A DNA stretch of 64,000 nt from Callorhinus ursinus (lineage: Eukaryota > Chordata > Mammalia > Carnivora > Otariidae), in the NCBI RefSeq assembly GCF_003265705.1, contig NW_020312895.1:981271-1045270 (forward strand), written 5' to 3'. Below are positions 24,368 through 37,229 of this stretch, one piece after another. The notes under the pieces were generated by a model that saw only the letters and a list, made by a program, of their open reading frames with translations, made no database searches and was not told the origin of the DNA. The position numbers and the translations under genes were made by a program. Numbering within the stretch: position 1 is the stretch's first letter; the number at the start of each line of letters is the position of its first letter.

Positions 24368-24551
24368 GGGGGCGCCTGGCGGCTCAGTCAGTGAAGCGTC
24401 TGCCTTGAGCTCAGGTCATGGTCTCAGGGTCCCGGGGATCAAGTCCCGCATCGGGCTCCTTATTCCACGGGAAGTCTGCTTCTCCCTCTCCCTCTGCTGC
24501 TCATATGCTCTCTCGCTCTCTCTCAAATAAATAAATAAAATCTTTAAACAA
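24368..24551 (+). mobile_element. Can-SINE
   Basis: Full-length head-to-tail copy: GGGGCGCCTGGCGGCTCAGT, GTCTGCCTTGAGCTCAGGTC, GCATCGGGCTCC, a CT-rich segment and an AAATAAATAAATAAAATCTT tail. Diverged from a typical copy, suggesting an older insertion. Confidence 0.94.
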
Positions 24552-24576
24552 AGCCTCCAACTGGAAACCCTCAGCC

Positions 24577-24606
24577 GGGGGGGGGGGGGGGGGAATACCC
24601 CCCCCC
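24577..24606. repeat. G17 / C9 homopolymer hairpin
   Basis: A 17-G run at 24577-24593 is separated by AATA from a 9-C run at 24598-24606, directly downstream of the Can-SINE. The two arms can pair. Run lengths may be inaccurate in an assembly. Confidence 0.85.
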
Positions 24607-24939
24607 GACAACAAGGGCTGGGTGTGGCGCCTTGCTGCTCCTCCCAGCACTGCGTCCCAGCAGCAAGACCCATGTCACCCTTGTCCTACTGCTGCGAGTT
24701 GCCTGGGCTCCGGTCCCGGCCCACCCACATGGCGGAGCCCTGGACACCAGGGACAGCAGGAGGCCGTCCAGGTACCCTTCTTGGCAGGGGCAGGGGCAGC
24801 AGAGAGATGCTGTCAGAAGCTGCCGGGCGGGTCCCTCTGCCCAATGGCAGCGAGGGCCCCCGAGGCATGGATGCACGCAGCCACCCCTTCCCTGGGTCCA
24901 CCAAGCCTGACTCCTGGCCTTTCCCAGGGGCCACCTGGG
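24607..24939. other. Unassigned intronic sequence
   Basis: GC-rich sequence between two Can-SINEs; nothing recognised. Confidence 0.45.
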
Positions 24940-25140
24940 TTTTTTTTAAAGATTCATTTATTTATTTGAGAGAGAGAGACAATGCACAAAGGCCAGGGGA
25001 AGGCAGAGGGAGAGAATCCCAAGCAGTCTCCTGGCCGAGCCCAGAGCCCGATATGGGGCTTGATCTCATGACCCTGAGATCATGACCTGAACTGAAATCA
25101 ACAGTCAGACGTTTAACTGACTGAGCCACCCAGGCCCCCA
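24940..25140 (-). mobile_element. Can-SINE (antisense)
   Basis: Starts with the T-rich complement of the tail (TAAAGATTCATTTATTTATT), then GAGAGAGAGAGACA, and ends ACTGAGCCACCCAGGCCCCC. Target duplication: GGGGCCACCT at 24927-24936 and GGAGCCACCT at 25141-25150. Confidence 0.94.
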
Positions 25141-25150
25141 GGAGCCACCT

Positions 25151-25879
25151 CTTTTTTAAAACCTCCTTTTCTGCTCCAACTACCAAGGGGAGCTGTCGAC
25201 TCCAACTCGAGTGCTGAGGCTGACAAACAAGGAAGACACAGTGACAACCTCGCCGTCATCTCCCACACCAAACTGAAATATCCCCGAGGGCAGGGCTCAC
25301 CCAGGCCCTGGTTCAGTAAGGACTGTGTCAGCCGCTGGAATGCACCCCTCATCCCTGAGGCCAAATGGACAGGTCTTAAAGGGCATTTCTCCCCAACCCC
25401 ACTTCTAGTCTAAGACTAGTCTAAGTACTTGCTACTTCTCCCTTCTCTCAGTCACAAGTGGTCGGACAGGAGGGAGCCCACAGAAGCCGGTGACGTCTGT
25501 GACAGGAATCACAGGCTCCAGGGTGCTGGTGGCCACATCCCTCTGGCTCTCAGGGCTGCGGAACAGTGCCCAGAGATGTCAGAGTGCTCAGAGGGGCATG
25601 TGGCAGGAGGCATTTATTCAAGCAACAGAGTCAGCCGATCTGCCGTAAGGACCACCTCTCTCGGTACCTGGTGCCTGGCACGCAGGGGAAGCTTGGTTGT
25701 ATGGAGAGAGGACCCAAAATCAGGGCCAGCACCTGGGTGCCCAGAACAGGTGACTCAGAAGGCCACGGTGGCCTGCTTCAGAAATGCTGTCTCTGCTCAG
25801 GAAAAAGCAAGAGAAAGGCTCGGTGTCAACGAGAAACAGACAAGGTGGAAGGCAGAGAACCAGATTCTATCACCAGTAA
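25151..25879. other. Unassigned intronic sequence
   Basis: No exon or repeat was recognised before the L1 remnant begins. Confidence 0.4.
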
Positions 25880-27800
25880 CGTGATCTTCAAAAAAGGTTT
25901 CTGTGGGATTTAATTCTAAACGCAACCAACAATGAGAACAGAAAACAGAGAAAAATCAATGAAACCAAAAAGTTGGTCCTTGGAGAAAAGTCAACAGAAT
26001 TGAGAAACCTTTAGCTAGACTGACACACAGAAGACTCAAATTGCTATAACTGGGACGGAAAGAACATCACTGCCGACCTGACAGAAACCAAAAGGACAGC
26101 AAAAGCAGAGGACAGCAGCCGTAGGCCAACCCACGGGGTGACCTACATGGAAGACACATCCCCAGAAAGACACAGACTGTCAAGAACCAAACTCCCAGGA
26201 AAGAGAAAGTCCAAACAGACCAGCAGAAAGACTGGGGGTAAATTAAACAAAACGAAAAACAAGTGCAAGACTTGTACTGAAACCTATAGGACATTCCCGA
26301 GAGAAACCAGAGGCCCTAAATAAACAGACGGCTCTCCTTCGGCCTCGGACTGAAGACGCAGTGTTAAATGGCAAACTACAGATTCAGTGCATCCCTATCA
26401 AAACTCCAGCCTTTGTGGGAAAGGACAGGCTCGTCCCAGAATTCACGTGGACGTGAAAGCCACCCAGAGCAACCGGTAACAGCAACAACGTGGACAACTC
26501 ACACTTCCTGATTTCAAAACTTGCGACAAAGCTACCGCCATCAACACAGTATGGCCCCAGCGTGAGGGCGCGCGCAGATCGGGGAACAGAGCCGAGAGAA
26601 ATCCGTATCTTTACGGTCAGTTACTCTTCAGCAAGGGTGCCAGGCCAATCCAGTGGCAGAAAGTAGTCTTTTCAACAAACGGTGCTGGGACAACTAAGTA
26701 TCCACAGGCAAAAAGACAGAGAAGAACTCCTAACTCACACTATATATAAAAATTAAGTCAACACAGATGAAAGACCCAATCACAAGAGCTGAAACGACAA
26801 TCTTAGGACAAGCGATCAGGGTAAGCCTCTGTGACCATGGATTGGGCAGCGGTTTCTGAGATAAAACACGTGAAGCACAAGAAACCAAAGACGGGGAGAC
26901 TGGACTTCATCAGTTTGAGAGTCTGTGTTCCAAAGGGTGCTAGCAAAAACGTGAGAAGACAATGCACTGAATGGGAGAAAATATTTGCAGACCACGTATC
27001 TGGTAAGAACCGAGGACCCAGAATACATCAAGAACTCAACAATTAAAATAAATTTTTTTTAGTGGGCAAGGGATGTGAACGAACATTTCTCCAAAGTAGA
27101 CCACAGGCACCAGTAAGTGCACGGAAAGACATGCAATGTCAGTCATCAGGCCACGCCAATCAAAACCACTTCACACCCACTGGGAAGTCAGACTCAAAAA
27201 GATGGACCACATGTTTTTAGACATGGAGAAAGTGGAGCCCTCGTGCGCAGCTGGTGGGGACGCAAAATGAGGGGACGCGGCCGCTCTGGAAGACAGTGTT
27301 GCAGCTCCTCGGAAAGTTAAACTCACAGTTACCACGTGACCCAGCAACCACTCCTAGGTATGCGCCCGAGGGAATTAACAGCATACATGCACATAAATGT
27401 TCCCAGGAGCACTGCTAATATCGCCAAGTATCCATCAGCGGAGGGCTGGATAAAACGCGGTCCAGCCCCACAAAGGAACAGCATCCAGGCCTCAGAAGGA
27501 ATGGAGCTCTGACGCATACCACCACGCGGACAAGCCTTGAAGCTGGACAAAAAAATGACACGTATTGTCTGATTCCATTTCCAGAAAACCTCTAGAACAG
27601 GCAAATTCGTAGACACAGAAAGATAAGCAGTTGTCGGGATGTGGGTGACTGCTGATGGGTGCCAGGTTTCTTTCAGAGGTGAAGAAAATATTCTAGAATC
27701 ATGTGACCCTTGTGAATACCTATAAACACTGAACTATACACACTGAAAGAGTGAGTCTCAGGGTACGTGAATTCTGTCCCTATTTGCAAGTAACAAGCAC
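25880..27800 (+). mobile_element. L1 LINE remnant, ORF2 to 3' UTR
   Basis: In order: AAATCAATGAAACCAAAAAG plus a TTGGTCCTTGGAGAAAAG segment (25958-25990), a TAAATGGCAAACTACAGATT and CAGTGCATCCCTATCAAAAC block (26365-26405), AAACGGTGCTGGGACAACTA (26677), a GGGCAGCGGTTTCTGAGA block (26845), GAATGGGAGAAAATATTTGC (26969) and the terminal ACCCAGCAACCACTCCTAGG, CTGATTCCATTTCCAGAAAA and GAACTATACACACTGAAAGA. The central ORF2 portion is deleted relative to a full L1 (the sequence jumps at about 26330). Many stops; inactive. Confidence 0.88.
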
Positions 27801-28800
27801 CATAATAAATGCAGCCAATGCACACCTCCCAATGGAGTGACTCACTCTCCACCATGGGGCGCTCTCGCAACGCATGGCTGCCCTCGGCGCCAAGACCGCT
27901 GGAAGTCTGGCCCTAAGGGAAGACCAGCGGGAGCTGCCTGTCCACCACCTGCCCGCTGGCTACAAAGGCCAGGACACACTGCCCACATGCGTTACGCGAT
28001 CCCTCCTCTGAGGCCACGGTACTTCTGACACTCGGCGGCACCTTGTCGACTTGTAACCAGGAGTCCATGAGATGGCAGGAGCTCCGCTCAGGGGGCTCAG
28101 GGAGAAGCAAGGGGACTTGTGCCCTAATGACTCTCTCCCCTCACAGTCACACCAACTCAGACAAAAAGCGAGAAAAGCCTACTTGGCCCTCCACAAAATG
28201 TACAAATGGCTATTTCCTCGATGTCTGCACATAGGGTCCCTCATCCCAACCATGGAGCTTATGGGGATTCCACAACCCCAGGGCCACCCACAGCCAGAGC
28301 TTCGCTGGGGAGGGATATGCTGCCAGGAGTGACCCCATGGCCCCAAGCCCACACGGCTCCGTGCACATTCACCTGCCACCCTGCTATGAACCAGAAGCAG
28401 AGACTCATTCCATCAGTGAGTCCCAGTGCCTGGGCCAAGGCTGCCCAAGGCCTGGCTCTGAGCGCGGCATCTCGGGAGCAGTGGGACGCCAACCACGAGT
28501 GTGCTGGGGAGAAGACCGATGTGTTTTGTAACGTCAGCACAAGGGAGGAGGTTGGCCTATGTGTGACAAGGTGGAGCCGGCCCGGGCTCCCTCTGCCCCG
28601 TGCCTGGCACCCCAGCACACCTGCCCAGACCTGGTAGCCCTGCGGACACTGGGGACACTCACAGACCCCCCAGTTGGCTCCCCCAACCTGGGAACTGGAC
28701 TTTCTCCATGAAAAGCAACACACTGCTGGAGCCGAGTGAACTCCCAGTGGGAAAGTGTGCCTCTACTCTTACAAAATGGTAAACTTTGTCTCTCGTCCAT
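27801..28800. other. Unassigned intronic sequence
   Basis: Unique-looking sequence after the L1 3' end. Nothing recognised. Confidence 0.45.
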
Positions 28801-28998
28801 GGGGCGCCCGGGTGGCTCAGTCGTTAAGCGTCTGCCTTCAGCTCAGGTCATGGTCCCAGGGTCCTGGGATCGAGCCCCGCATCGGACTCCCTGCTCGGCA
28901 GGAAGCCTGCTTCTCCCTCTGCCTCTGCCGCTCCCACTGCTTGTGCTCTCCCTCTCTTTCTGCCAAATAAATAAATAAAATCTTTAAAAAAAAAAAAT
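28801..28998 (+). mobile_element. Can-SINE with clear target-site duplication
   Basis: Complete copy from GGGGCGCCCGGGTGGCTCAG to AAATAAATAAATAAAATCTT plus an A run. Flanks carry TTTGTCTCTCGTCCAT (ending 28800) and TTTGCCTCTCGTCCAT (ending 29014), a 16-bp duplication with one mismatch. Relatively young by its low divergence. Confidence 0.96.
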
Positions 28999-29014
28999 TT
29001 TGCCTCTCGTCCAT

Positions 29015-31469
29015 AGTGGAGATTCCTAATGCAGCAATTACCACAAAACACTGGAATCATTCCACAGTCTGTCTGTGCTGCTGGTGTTCAAGGCAATTCA
29101 GGACGGCACGCAGGATATGCACAAAGCATTGCAGGAAGCTTTCTGGGTCACTCTGGCTGATTTTTTCATTACAGAAAACTAAAGCTATCCAGGTTATCAA
29201 GGCTCATAGACATCAATTTTCTCCCAGAATCTAGGATGCACCCCTGAGTCCCCTGGTACAATTTTCTGTCGCTGAAAACAGACGTGGGAAGCACGCCCGC
29301 CGGTGCCTCTCCACCTGTCCTCCCTGGCTCCTTGGGAAGCATTTGCGACGGACCCCATCCCTGAGGGGCTCACCTCGAAGGGTCCTGACCATCTCCACTG
29401 CATTTCCCTGGGCTATTCAGAGCTCCTCACGCTTCCAGCCCGGCCCTGAGCACTCCCTTCTTCCCCTTCCGGACTGACTCACTTATCAGTAGTGAAAATG
29501 CAGACAGGGCACAGGCAGCTCCAGTGGCCCCAGCGAGCACGAAGAAGGAGCTGACCATCCATCTTCAAGGCCAGGCCCTGGGGGATGACGGTGGGGCCAA
29601 GGCAGTGGCACCCACACCTCACCGTGTCTTCCCACCGGGCCGTGGAGGTAGGGTCATTAGCTACAGACCCCTGTGTGCACTGAAGGAGCAGAGGCTGAAG
29701 CGCAATCAGACCCACGCCACCTCTTGGCCCACAGTGTGCCTGGTTTCCACTACTCACTGGCCACACCAGGCCATGCTGACCACACCACCCACGCCAGCCA
29801 CATGGCTTCCCAAACAGGCCTGGCTCCCCATTTCCTGCCTCTGCTTCTGCCCTGCAGTGGCCCCAGAGGCCACCTCTCCCTTACTCTCCAGTTGGCTCCC
29901 ATGGCCCAAAGAGTTCAGGTCCTGGCCCTGGCCACTTACCCAAGAGGCTGTCTGTGGTCTCTGGGCCCAGGGCTCCTCTGGGCATCGTAAGATACCCTCA
30001 AGTCCATCTCCTGACACACCAGGCAGCCGGGGCAGCTGGGGCCTAGAGCGTGAGCCATGAGCCAGGCTGCCCCAGCGTAAGGCCCCTCTGCCCTGAAGGT
30101 GGACTATGCATCATCCCAGTAAGACGTGAACAGGAGCCACTGCCCCAGGGGGTAAGGCCCTGACCACGTGCAACGGGGCCTCAGACAAGGAACCCCAGCT
30201 CCTGCCTGCTGGCTCCCGGGGCCCTGCCCCCCACACCCAGCACACCTGTCCTGAAACGCTCCTCCCCTGACTCACAGGCCCCCTCCAGCCTCCTCACCTC
30301 AGCCCGAGGACCCTCCCTGCTCTGTGCCCGCTACCCCACAGCTCTCTGGCTTCATCCCTCATGTCTCAGAAGAGAGCTGGGAAGGTGGGCGTGGGAAGTG
30401 GGGGCAGGGAAGGCAGCACAGGAGGGGCCTCAGGGACGGCCCCCAGGGGCCCTGGAGATACTCCAGCGCTCAGTACCCAGCTGCTGTCCCCAGCCAATTC
30501 AAGGAACTGCCCGCACAGGTGGGCAGAATGAGTGTGCTGCTGGGAGCACTGGTGTGGGGAGACCCGGGGTGCTCCCTGGTGCTCCCTGCCAAGGCTCCAG
30601 CCCCTGGACAAGGGCCCAGCCCTGAGGAGGCACTCACTAAGCCTACAGCCACTGGAACCACGCTATGAACAGCCGGTAAAAATGAGCTCTCTGGGCCCTC
30701 ATGGCCCACAAGCCTGCAAGCGCAGTTGAGGCTGAACCTGAGCAGCACGGCAAAACCACCCACAACCCAGGAGCTCAGGCCTCCTGACCTAAAACTCCTC
30801 TCCAGCAGCACCAAGCGTGCCTGGGTTGCGGCAGGGAGGACAGGGCCCTGGGGGCTTCAGAAACGTAGGTGAGACCCTACCTGGCCCTGGTGGCCATCCT
30901 GGACAGTCCCCGAATCGGCCACTGGGGTCCTGCTCTGGTTCCCCTGGCTGGTAGTCCCTGCCACTCACCCACACTCTGGCAGCATCCATCAGCATGACCC
31001 CCTCCCACCTGGACGAGGTGCACAGCGCGAGCTGCTTGGGGCAGCACTGAGGGCCAGGATGGCGTTACAGCAAAAACAGGAAGTTGCAAAAGATCTGAAA
31101 AACCATAAGTGATGGAGAAAAAAGCAAAACATGCGTCCCCACAAATTCATTTGTCATTCTTAACAGAATGACTCCATCTTAACATAAACCCCAAATCTCC
31201 CAGAATTACAATTCAGCAAAGAGCATGCTCTGCACGCAGGTGCCGGGCAGCCATTAGCTGAGCTGCACAGAGGAAGTGCCCACTGATGCACCCCAAGTAA
31301 GCCTGGGGCCCAGAACTGGTACAGGACTCTGAGAGCATGTAGAGGGCACCCAAAAGCAAGCTGGGATGGGTGACTCGGTCCATTCAACTCCTCCATGGGC
31401 GCCTCTCAGTGCCACGGCTCCCACAGGCTCTGCACAATGCAGCCTCACCAGGGTTTTATTTTTTTAATT
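29015..31469. other. Unassigned intronic sequence
   Basis: GC-rich, with an AT-richer patch at 31075-31215. No exon or repeat family was recognised. Confidence 0.45.
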
Positions 31470-31668
31470 TTTTTTTTTAAGATTTTATTTATTTATCTGA
31501 CAGAGAGAGACATAGCGAGAGAGGGAACACAAGCAGGGGGAGTGGGAGGGGGAGAAGCAGGCTTCCCGCGGAGCAGGGAGCCCGACGCAGGGCTCGATCC
31601 CAGGACCCCGGGATCATGACCTGAGCCGAAGGCAGACGCTCAACGACTGAGCCACCCAGGCGCCCCCC
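31470..31668 (-). mobile_element. Can-SINE (antisense), low divergence
   Basis: Begins TTAAGATTTTATTTATTTAT, continues through AACACAAGCAGGGGGAGTGG and GGGAGAAGCAGGCTTCCCGC, and ends ACTGAGCCACCCAGGCGCCC. It retains the bear/pinniped-like GGGGGAGTGGGAG segment. Flanking T-rich and C-rich runs obscure the duplication. Confidence 0.95.
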
Positions 31669-31670
31669 CC

Positions 31671-34600
31671 TTTTTTTTCTCATCAGAGTTTTAAAAGCAC
31701 TGATCCAACCCAGATCTCAGCTCCGTCTGAGTAGGTTCACCCAGCAAGTCAGAGCTCCCCCCAGCCCAACTCTGCACTGGATCGTCTTCCGGAGCCAGCA
31801 GGTACCTACCGACAGGGGCACAAAAGCCTACGTGCTCAGAGCTGGGTCATGCTTCCCCTCCTCATCTGCTCTGTGGAACCCCGGCAGAATCCCAGGACTA
31901 AGGAGGAACGTGGCGAGAGAAAGGCCCTGATCCAGATGGACCCCGGTGCAGCCCCCTTCGAGGCGGGCTGCAGGGCCCCAGGCACAGGATGTGCCCTCAT
32001 GTGAAGACGGCCAGGCCCCTCCCACGGGCAAGCATTCTGGGACAACTTTGGGAACACAGCCACCAATTCCCCAAGTTGTCCCCCTGAGAGAGTCGTTGCT
32101 GACCAGCTGGGTGCACCATGAAGTAAATAACATCCCCACATCAGCAGGACTATAAAAGGTCCCAGACACCCAGGAGATAAAGGTAAACGCGAGGGGCCGT
32201 CACACCCAGAGGCTGGGAGAAGAGAATTCACCTGCCAGAGGCCTTCTCTGCCCCTCACTGGGGGCAGTGTCCTCCACGTCCAGGCGCAGTGGGAGGGGAG
32301 GCTGTGGCTGCCACCACTGCCCAGCTCTTACAGACTAACACCACCAGACTGACCCTTGACCCCATGACTCAGCATCAGCCCTGCACAGACATGCACCATC
32401 CCACCACCCACACCCGGCCGTGGGGCAGAGAGGTTGAGTCCCAGGAGCCGAGGGCGGCCTGGGAGGCCCCAACGCAGCTGTCCTTGCTCCCGCCTCGCCT
32501 GCAAAACCACACTGGAGGGCAGGACACCACCCCAGGGACCCTCCATCCTCTTGGGAGGTCCTGGCATCCCGTGTGCCCGACCCGGAGAGATGGAGCCGTC
32601 CCCCATGGACACAGTAAACAGTCTGCCAAACACCGTTATCATGACAACACCATTATCAATGCCACTCTCACAGTGGTACAGCCAAGGACCATCGGTGGAC
32701 ACCTAGTTTTTTTAAAGGCAGAGGCCAGAAAATGAGCACAGAAGACTCCACCACACCCCGCAGCAGAAGGAAGGCCTCCCTGCCCTGTGCTGGCCCCACG
32801 CAGCCACGGGATGCAGAACGGTGCGGCTGCTTTGGAGCCGGAGGCAGAGCCGTGGCACAGAGGGCCGCCAAGGGCCGCGAGGGAGGTGCCTGGAGATGTG
32901 TGGGGACAGCCGCGCCACTGCATGTGCTTCCCAAAGTCACTGGGCTGCACGCGTGTGCCGGGTGAGCTGTGCCACATGCAGACTGTCCCTCAGCAAAACG
33001 GCAGGGAGAAGGGCACGCTGGCGCCCGCAGCCCCAGCCGCCGACCCCTTCCCGAGCCGTGCGGGCCGCTCTGACGGGGTCGGGCACCCAGCAGGCCTGCA
33101 GCTCTTCCGATTCCCTCCGGCCACTGCGGCAGAGCCCACATCCCACCCCGCCACGATTGCTGCTCATGAGGCCGGCCCTGCAACACATGCGACGGGATGA
33201 CAGCCACACGAGCGGCCAAAACACAGCGTGACGAAAGGGGAAGGAGGGACAGCACAGCACAGAGCTGGTCACAGTGTGCTGTCCCCAGAAGGGACAGTAA
33301 AATTCTGCCGGCCTGCACCGGGAGGCCAAAGGACTCCTCAGGACAGAGCAGCCTCAGGAGAAGCCCGACCATGGGAAAGCACACCCTGTCCAGGCAAGGG
33401 AGGAGCAAGCTGCCACGGGTGCCTGGTGGGCCAAGAAGGCAAGTGGGGACGGTGAGAGGGCAGCCAGCACGCATCCCAGACCCCCGGCAGGGGAGCAGGC
33501 CCCCGCCAAGGGTGAGCGCGCGAGGCTCCTCGGCAGCGCCACTAGGCAGCACAACCAGGCCATCCCACTGGCCAGACGCAGGAGCCCATGCTCCAGGACA
33601 GCGGATGGACCAACCCAGCAGCCCGGGCACAAGTAAGGAAGCCTTGGGTGGACAGGAGGGGACCAAGACCTTGAAGGAAGGAGCCTGGGGACAGCTGAGA
33701 GCACCTCACCCTGCCAGGCCCCCTCCTCTACGTGCCACTGCCACCATGCCAGGTGGCATTCCTGCCTTCCTAGTGCACCAGAAGCCCAAGCGGGGAAGCT
33801 GGCACGCCCCCGGTCACACGTGCTACACGGCCTACTCTAGCCCCACATCTTCCTGTCACCATGTGGCCCTGCAGACTCCAACACGTGGCCTCACGCTAGC
33901 ACTGAGGGCAGGATCCCTGCCACCAAGACCCAGGCCTGGCCATGCCTCCCGTTGTAAGCTTCCAGGTCCTAGAATAACAGCAGGTCACTCCAGGGCCCTG
34001 AGACGTGAGGCAGAGAAAGAGGGTGCCTGAGCCCAAGCCAGCAAGCCCTGGACCAGAGCCAGGGCTGGACTCCGCCGGGGGCGGGGGGGTAGATGCCTCC
34101 AGGATGCAGTCCCAGACCCAGCTCCCGTGCTCGTGGCACAGAGCAAGAACAGGGCAGGATGGAAGGCCTGGTGCCAGGCTCAGGGTGCAGACACAGGAGG
34201 GCACAGATTCAGCATGGGCTCCAAGGATCCAGGGCAGTTCACTCAGGGCGGGAACTCTGGGAAAGCTACCCCTAACACCATCACGTTCTGCTCAAACACA
34301 TGAGGGGGTACAGCCCCAGTCCCCACTTCCCCACCAGCCCCCAGCCCCAAAGAAGGGCCCCAGGCCCCTGTCAGAGTGAAGTACGGAGAAGACGAGCTCA
34401 CAAAAACCCACCAGTGGGTCGGGATTCAAGGAACAGCTGACCCCAAGGCCATGCTCCTGGGGATGGGGTTGAACTATTCACCAAAGGGAAAACCCAAACC
34501 AGAGTCAGCGTTTTCCTCAAGCCTGCGTGTCACCAACGTACTTCCCTGTCAGCCCAGAAAAGCCCTTTCTGTGTGCGGGCACCAAGACCAGCCGCCAGGC

Positions 34601-37229
34601 AGAGCCCCATCACCCCTGACCCGCTCCGGTCGTCCCCACCCTGAGCCGCCGTCCAGGGACCGGCCAGTGGTCAGTGGACACATCTAAGTGGACGCTCTGC
34701 TCCAGCACCTTTTCTATCTCCCTAAACAGACCTTGTAAACTCTAAATGTAAATTTTGAGCAACAGTGCAGGCTCTCTCTCCATCCCCACCATCAGAGGCC
34801 AAGCAGAGGCAGGGATGGTAAGGAGAGCCTGCAAGATGGCAAAATCCCAAGACACTCTCCCCAAACACAGGCCCACGACGCAGCCCGGCCTTCCCTGGAC
34901 CCACATGCAGGCTACCTCAAACCCTCCCACCATGGATTTACGGGAATCATCAGTCACATCTCGGGACTAATGTTCTCATCCCCCAAAGCCAACGGCTTTC
35001 ACACCGGTTCCATTTTCAGTGTAACTGGATGAGCCACTGCTTTATCCTCATTCATTGCTAAAGGTTAAGAAACCCCAACGGCTTCCTCATCGATGGCTCC
35101 GTGGGTACGCGCATGACTGTCTGAGCTCTCCCACGAGCCCAAGCTCACGCCTGGAGCGGACCAACTCAGCACCCGCCTCTACCAAAGATTCAGTATCTGG
35201 ACAGTTGTCAGGCTCGGACACACACTGAAATATCATCTGCTGCCCCAAAAGGGAGGCTCTGGGGAGGCGGCCAAGGCTTCGGCGTTCTGTGCCCACACAC
35301 CACACCGGGAGGAGGGGAACCAGAGCAGAGCCTGCCAGCCCGAGAAGGAAGAGCGCTATGGGGCACCCCTCCCCGGCCTGGCCAGGCAGGAACTGGGCTC
35401 GAGCCTGCAGGCCACCTACTCCCCCCAGCGTGTCTGGGGAGTAGACTGAGGCAGGACAGTCTCAGAAGCCCGAATTAATGAAGCAGCAACAGAAGACAGA
35501 AGTCACGGTCACTTTATGTTCACCTTGGGAACATTTTCTCTGCCATCTCTCTTCCCCAGCCCCCACAACCAAGTTGGAAGAACCCGGGGAAAACAGGGCT
35601 GTGTCCCAAGAAGTGACAACAGACGGGTGACCAACACATTGCCCAGACCCTCCACTGCCTCGCCGCCCAACCCCCACCTACAGGACCCCATTCCTAGACA
35701 CAACCCACCTTCCAACAAGAGACCCTCTTGCCCACCAAGATGCGGAGATGGCCAACATTTAAGGAACCAGTGCTCTGCCAGCCCGTAGCAAGCCCCCCGC
35801 CACCCTGCTTCCTCATCACCCTCCGGGTCAAACAGGGGGCTCCATAAGGGCAATCCACTGGGAGGCAGGCCTGGGTCCAATTTCTGTAACTTCCAAACTG
35901 GACCCAACGTATCACGGAATCACACCTCAGCATAGGTCTCTTCCCCCCAAAACCTGTGTACGACCAGGACGGACCCAGGGCTGCGATGGCCCCCCACCCC
36001 TGCTCTCTGGCTCCCAGAAGGGCCCGTTGTCTGCATGCCAACACTGTGTGTGATACAGGCTCTGAACTCAAGTGGAGGGACCTTTCTCAGTGATGTCCCA
36101 CCAGAATGCAACTTCTCAGGGTCACCCAGACCGAAAGGCAGTGGACATAGATGCAATGGTGTAAATACCCAGCAAGCCTACCACAGTGCTCACTTCACTG
36201 CATTCAAAGCACGCAAAATACTGAACACTTTAAATAGAAGACGTGCCTCCCTGTGCAGTAGAAAGCATCCCTCAGCAGCTCCAGAGCTGACAGAGACAGG
36301 AAATGCCGAGGGTGCCAGTGTGGGCAGAGGACACCATGAGCTCAGAGGCTGCTGGACAGCGATGGGAGCCAGCCATCGGCAGGAGGAACAGGAGGCACGT
36401 GCAGCCTGCATACAGGTAATTGGCAGGCTGAGTCCCAGTTCCTGACCACGTCCAAGGCCGGCACCATGTGTCCGGGGTGAGAGGAGGTATGCAGGGTGCC
36501 GGTGTGGTTTCCTGAGCAGGAAGAAGCAGCACCAAAGCCACACCGGGCTCTGGACCACTGCCTCATTTGATGCTACCACTGTGGGAATGGGTAGATCCAT
36601 ACCTACAAAGAGTCCCACACTCTGACAAACAGGCCAAATTCCTACAGGGAAAGTATACTGAGATCTCAGGTGAGAGACATAATGCAAAAAAAAAAAAAAA
36701 TGCTGAGCCACCTCCAGCCTTGAACTCTCCCTGTGGGACACAGGGCTGGGGGAGCATGAAGGGGCCTGCGAGGAGGCCCGGCCCGGTCAGCCCCCACCCC
36801 TGCGCCTAACACACAAGAGCCTGCTTCAGGGGCTGTGCAGACAGAGCCCATACCACGGCTTTGGAAACCCAACACAGCCCCAAGCTCTCTGATGAGAACT
36901 CTCCACCACGGCACTGCACTGGGCTTTCCCAAGCCACGGCTCGAGGAGCAGAGCCGATCCCACTGCGCTACAGGCTGAGCCCTGGGCCTGGGTCTCCTTA
37001 CTGCCTCCTGCCCATCTGCATGGACACAGTCCTTCAAGGCCTGAGTCCAGACAAGCCCCATAAGGGGTGAGGGTGGCCAGAGAAGGCAGCCAGTGCTGGG
37101 AGACAGGGTGAGGAGGAGAGCCCAAAGCAGGGTTGTCCACGCAGCCCAGGAAAAAGGCTTTGAAGAGAAGATGACAAGGCCAGGAGGATGGGAGGCAACG
37201 AGAACCCTGGAACACGACTAAGGGAAGGT
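31671..37229. other. Unassigned intronic sequence
   Basis: A long GC-rich stretch with numerous overlapping open frames (the longest, on the minus strand, is 332 codons at 32668-33666). None carries a recognisable domain and their opposite-strand mirrors suggest composition effects. An A14 run lies near 36686. Confidence 0.45.

Noticed and set aside
28801..28900. tRNA gene suggested by A/B-box-like words in SINE heads.
   Set aside because: These are the tRNA-derived heads of Can-SINEs; the cloverleaf is not maintained and the elements continue into the SINE body and A-rich tail.
32668..33666. 332-codon minus-strand open frame in intron 1.
   Set aside because: GC-rich composition, no recognisable domain, opposite-strand open frames of similar length, and no repeat- or exon-like boundaries.
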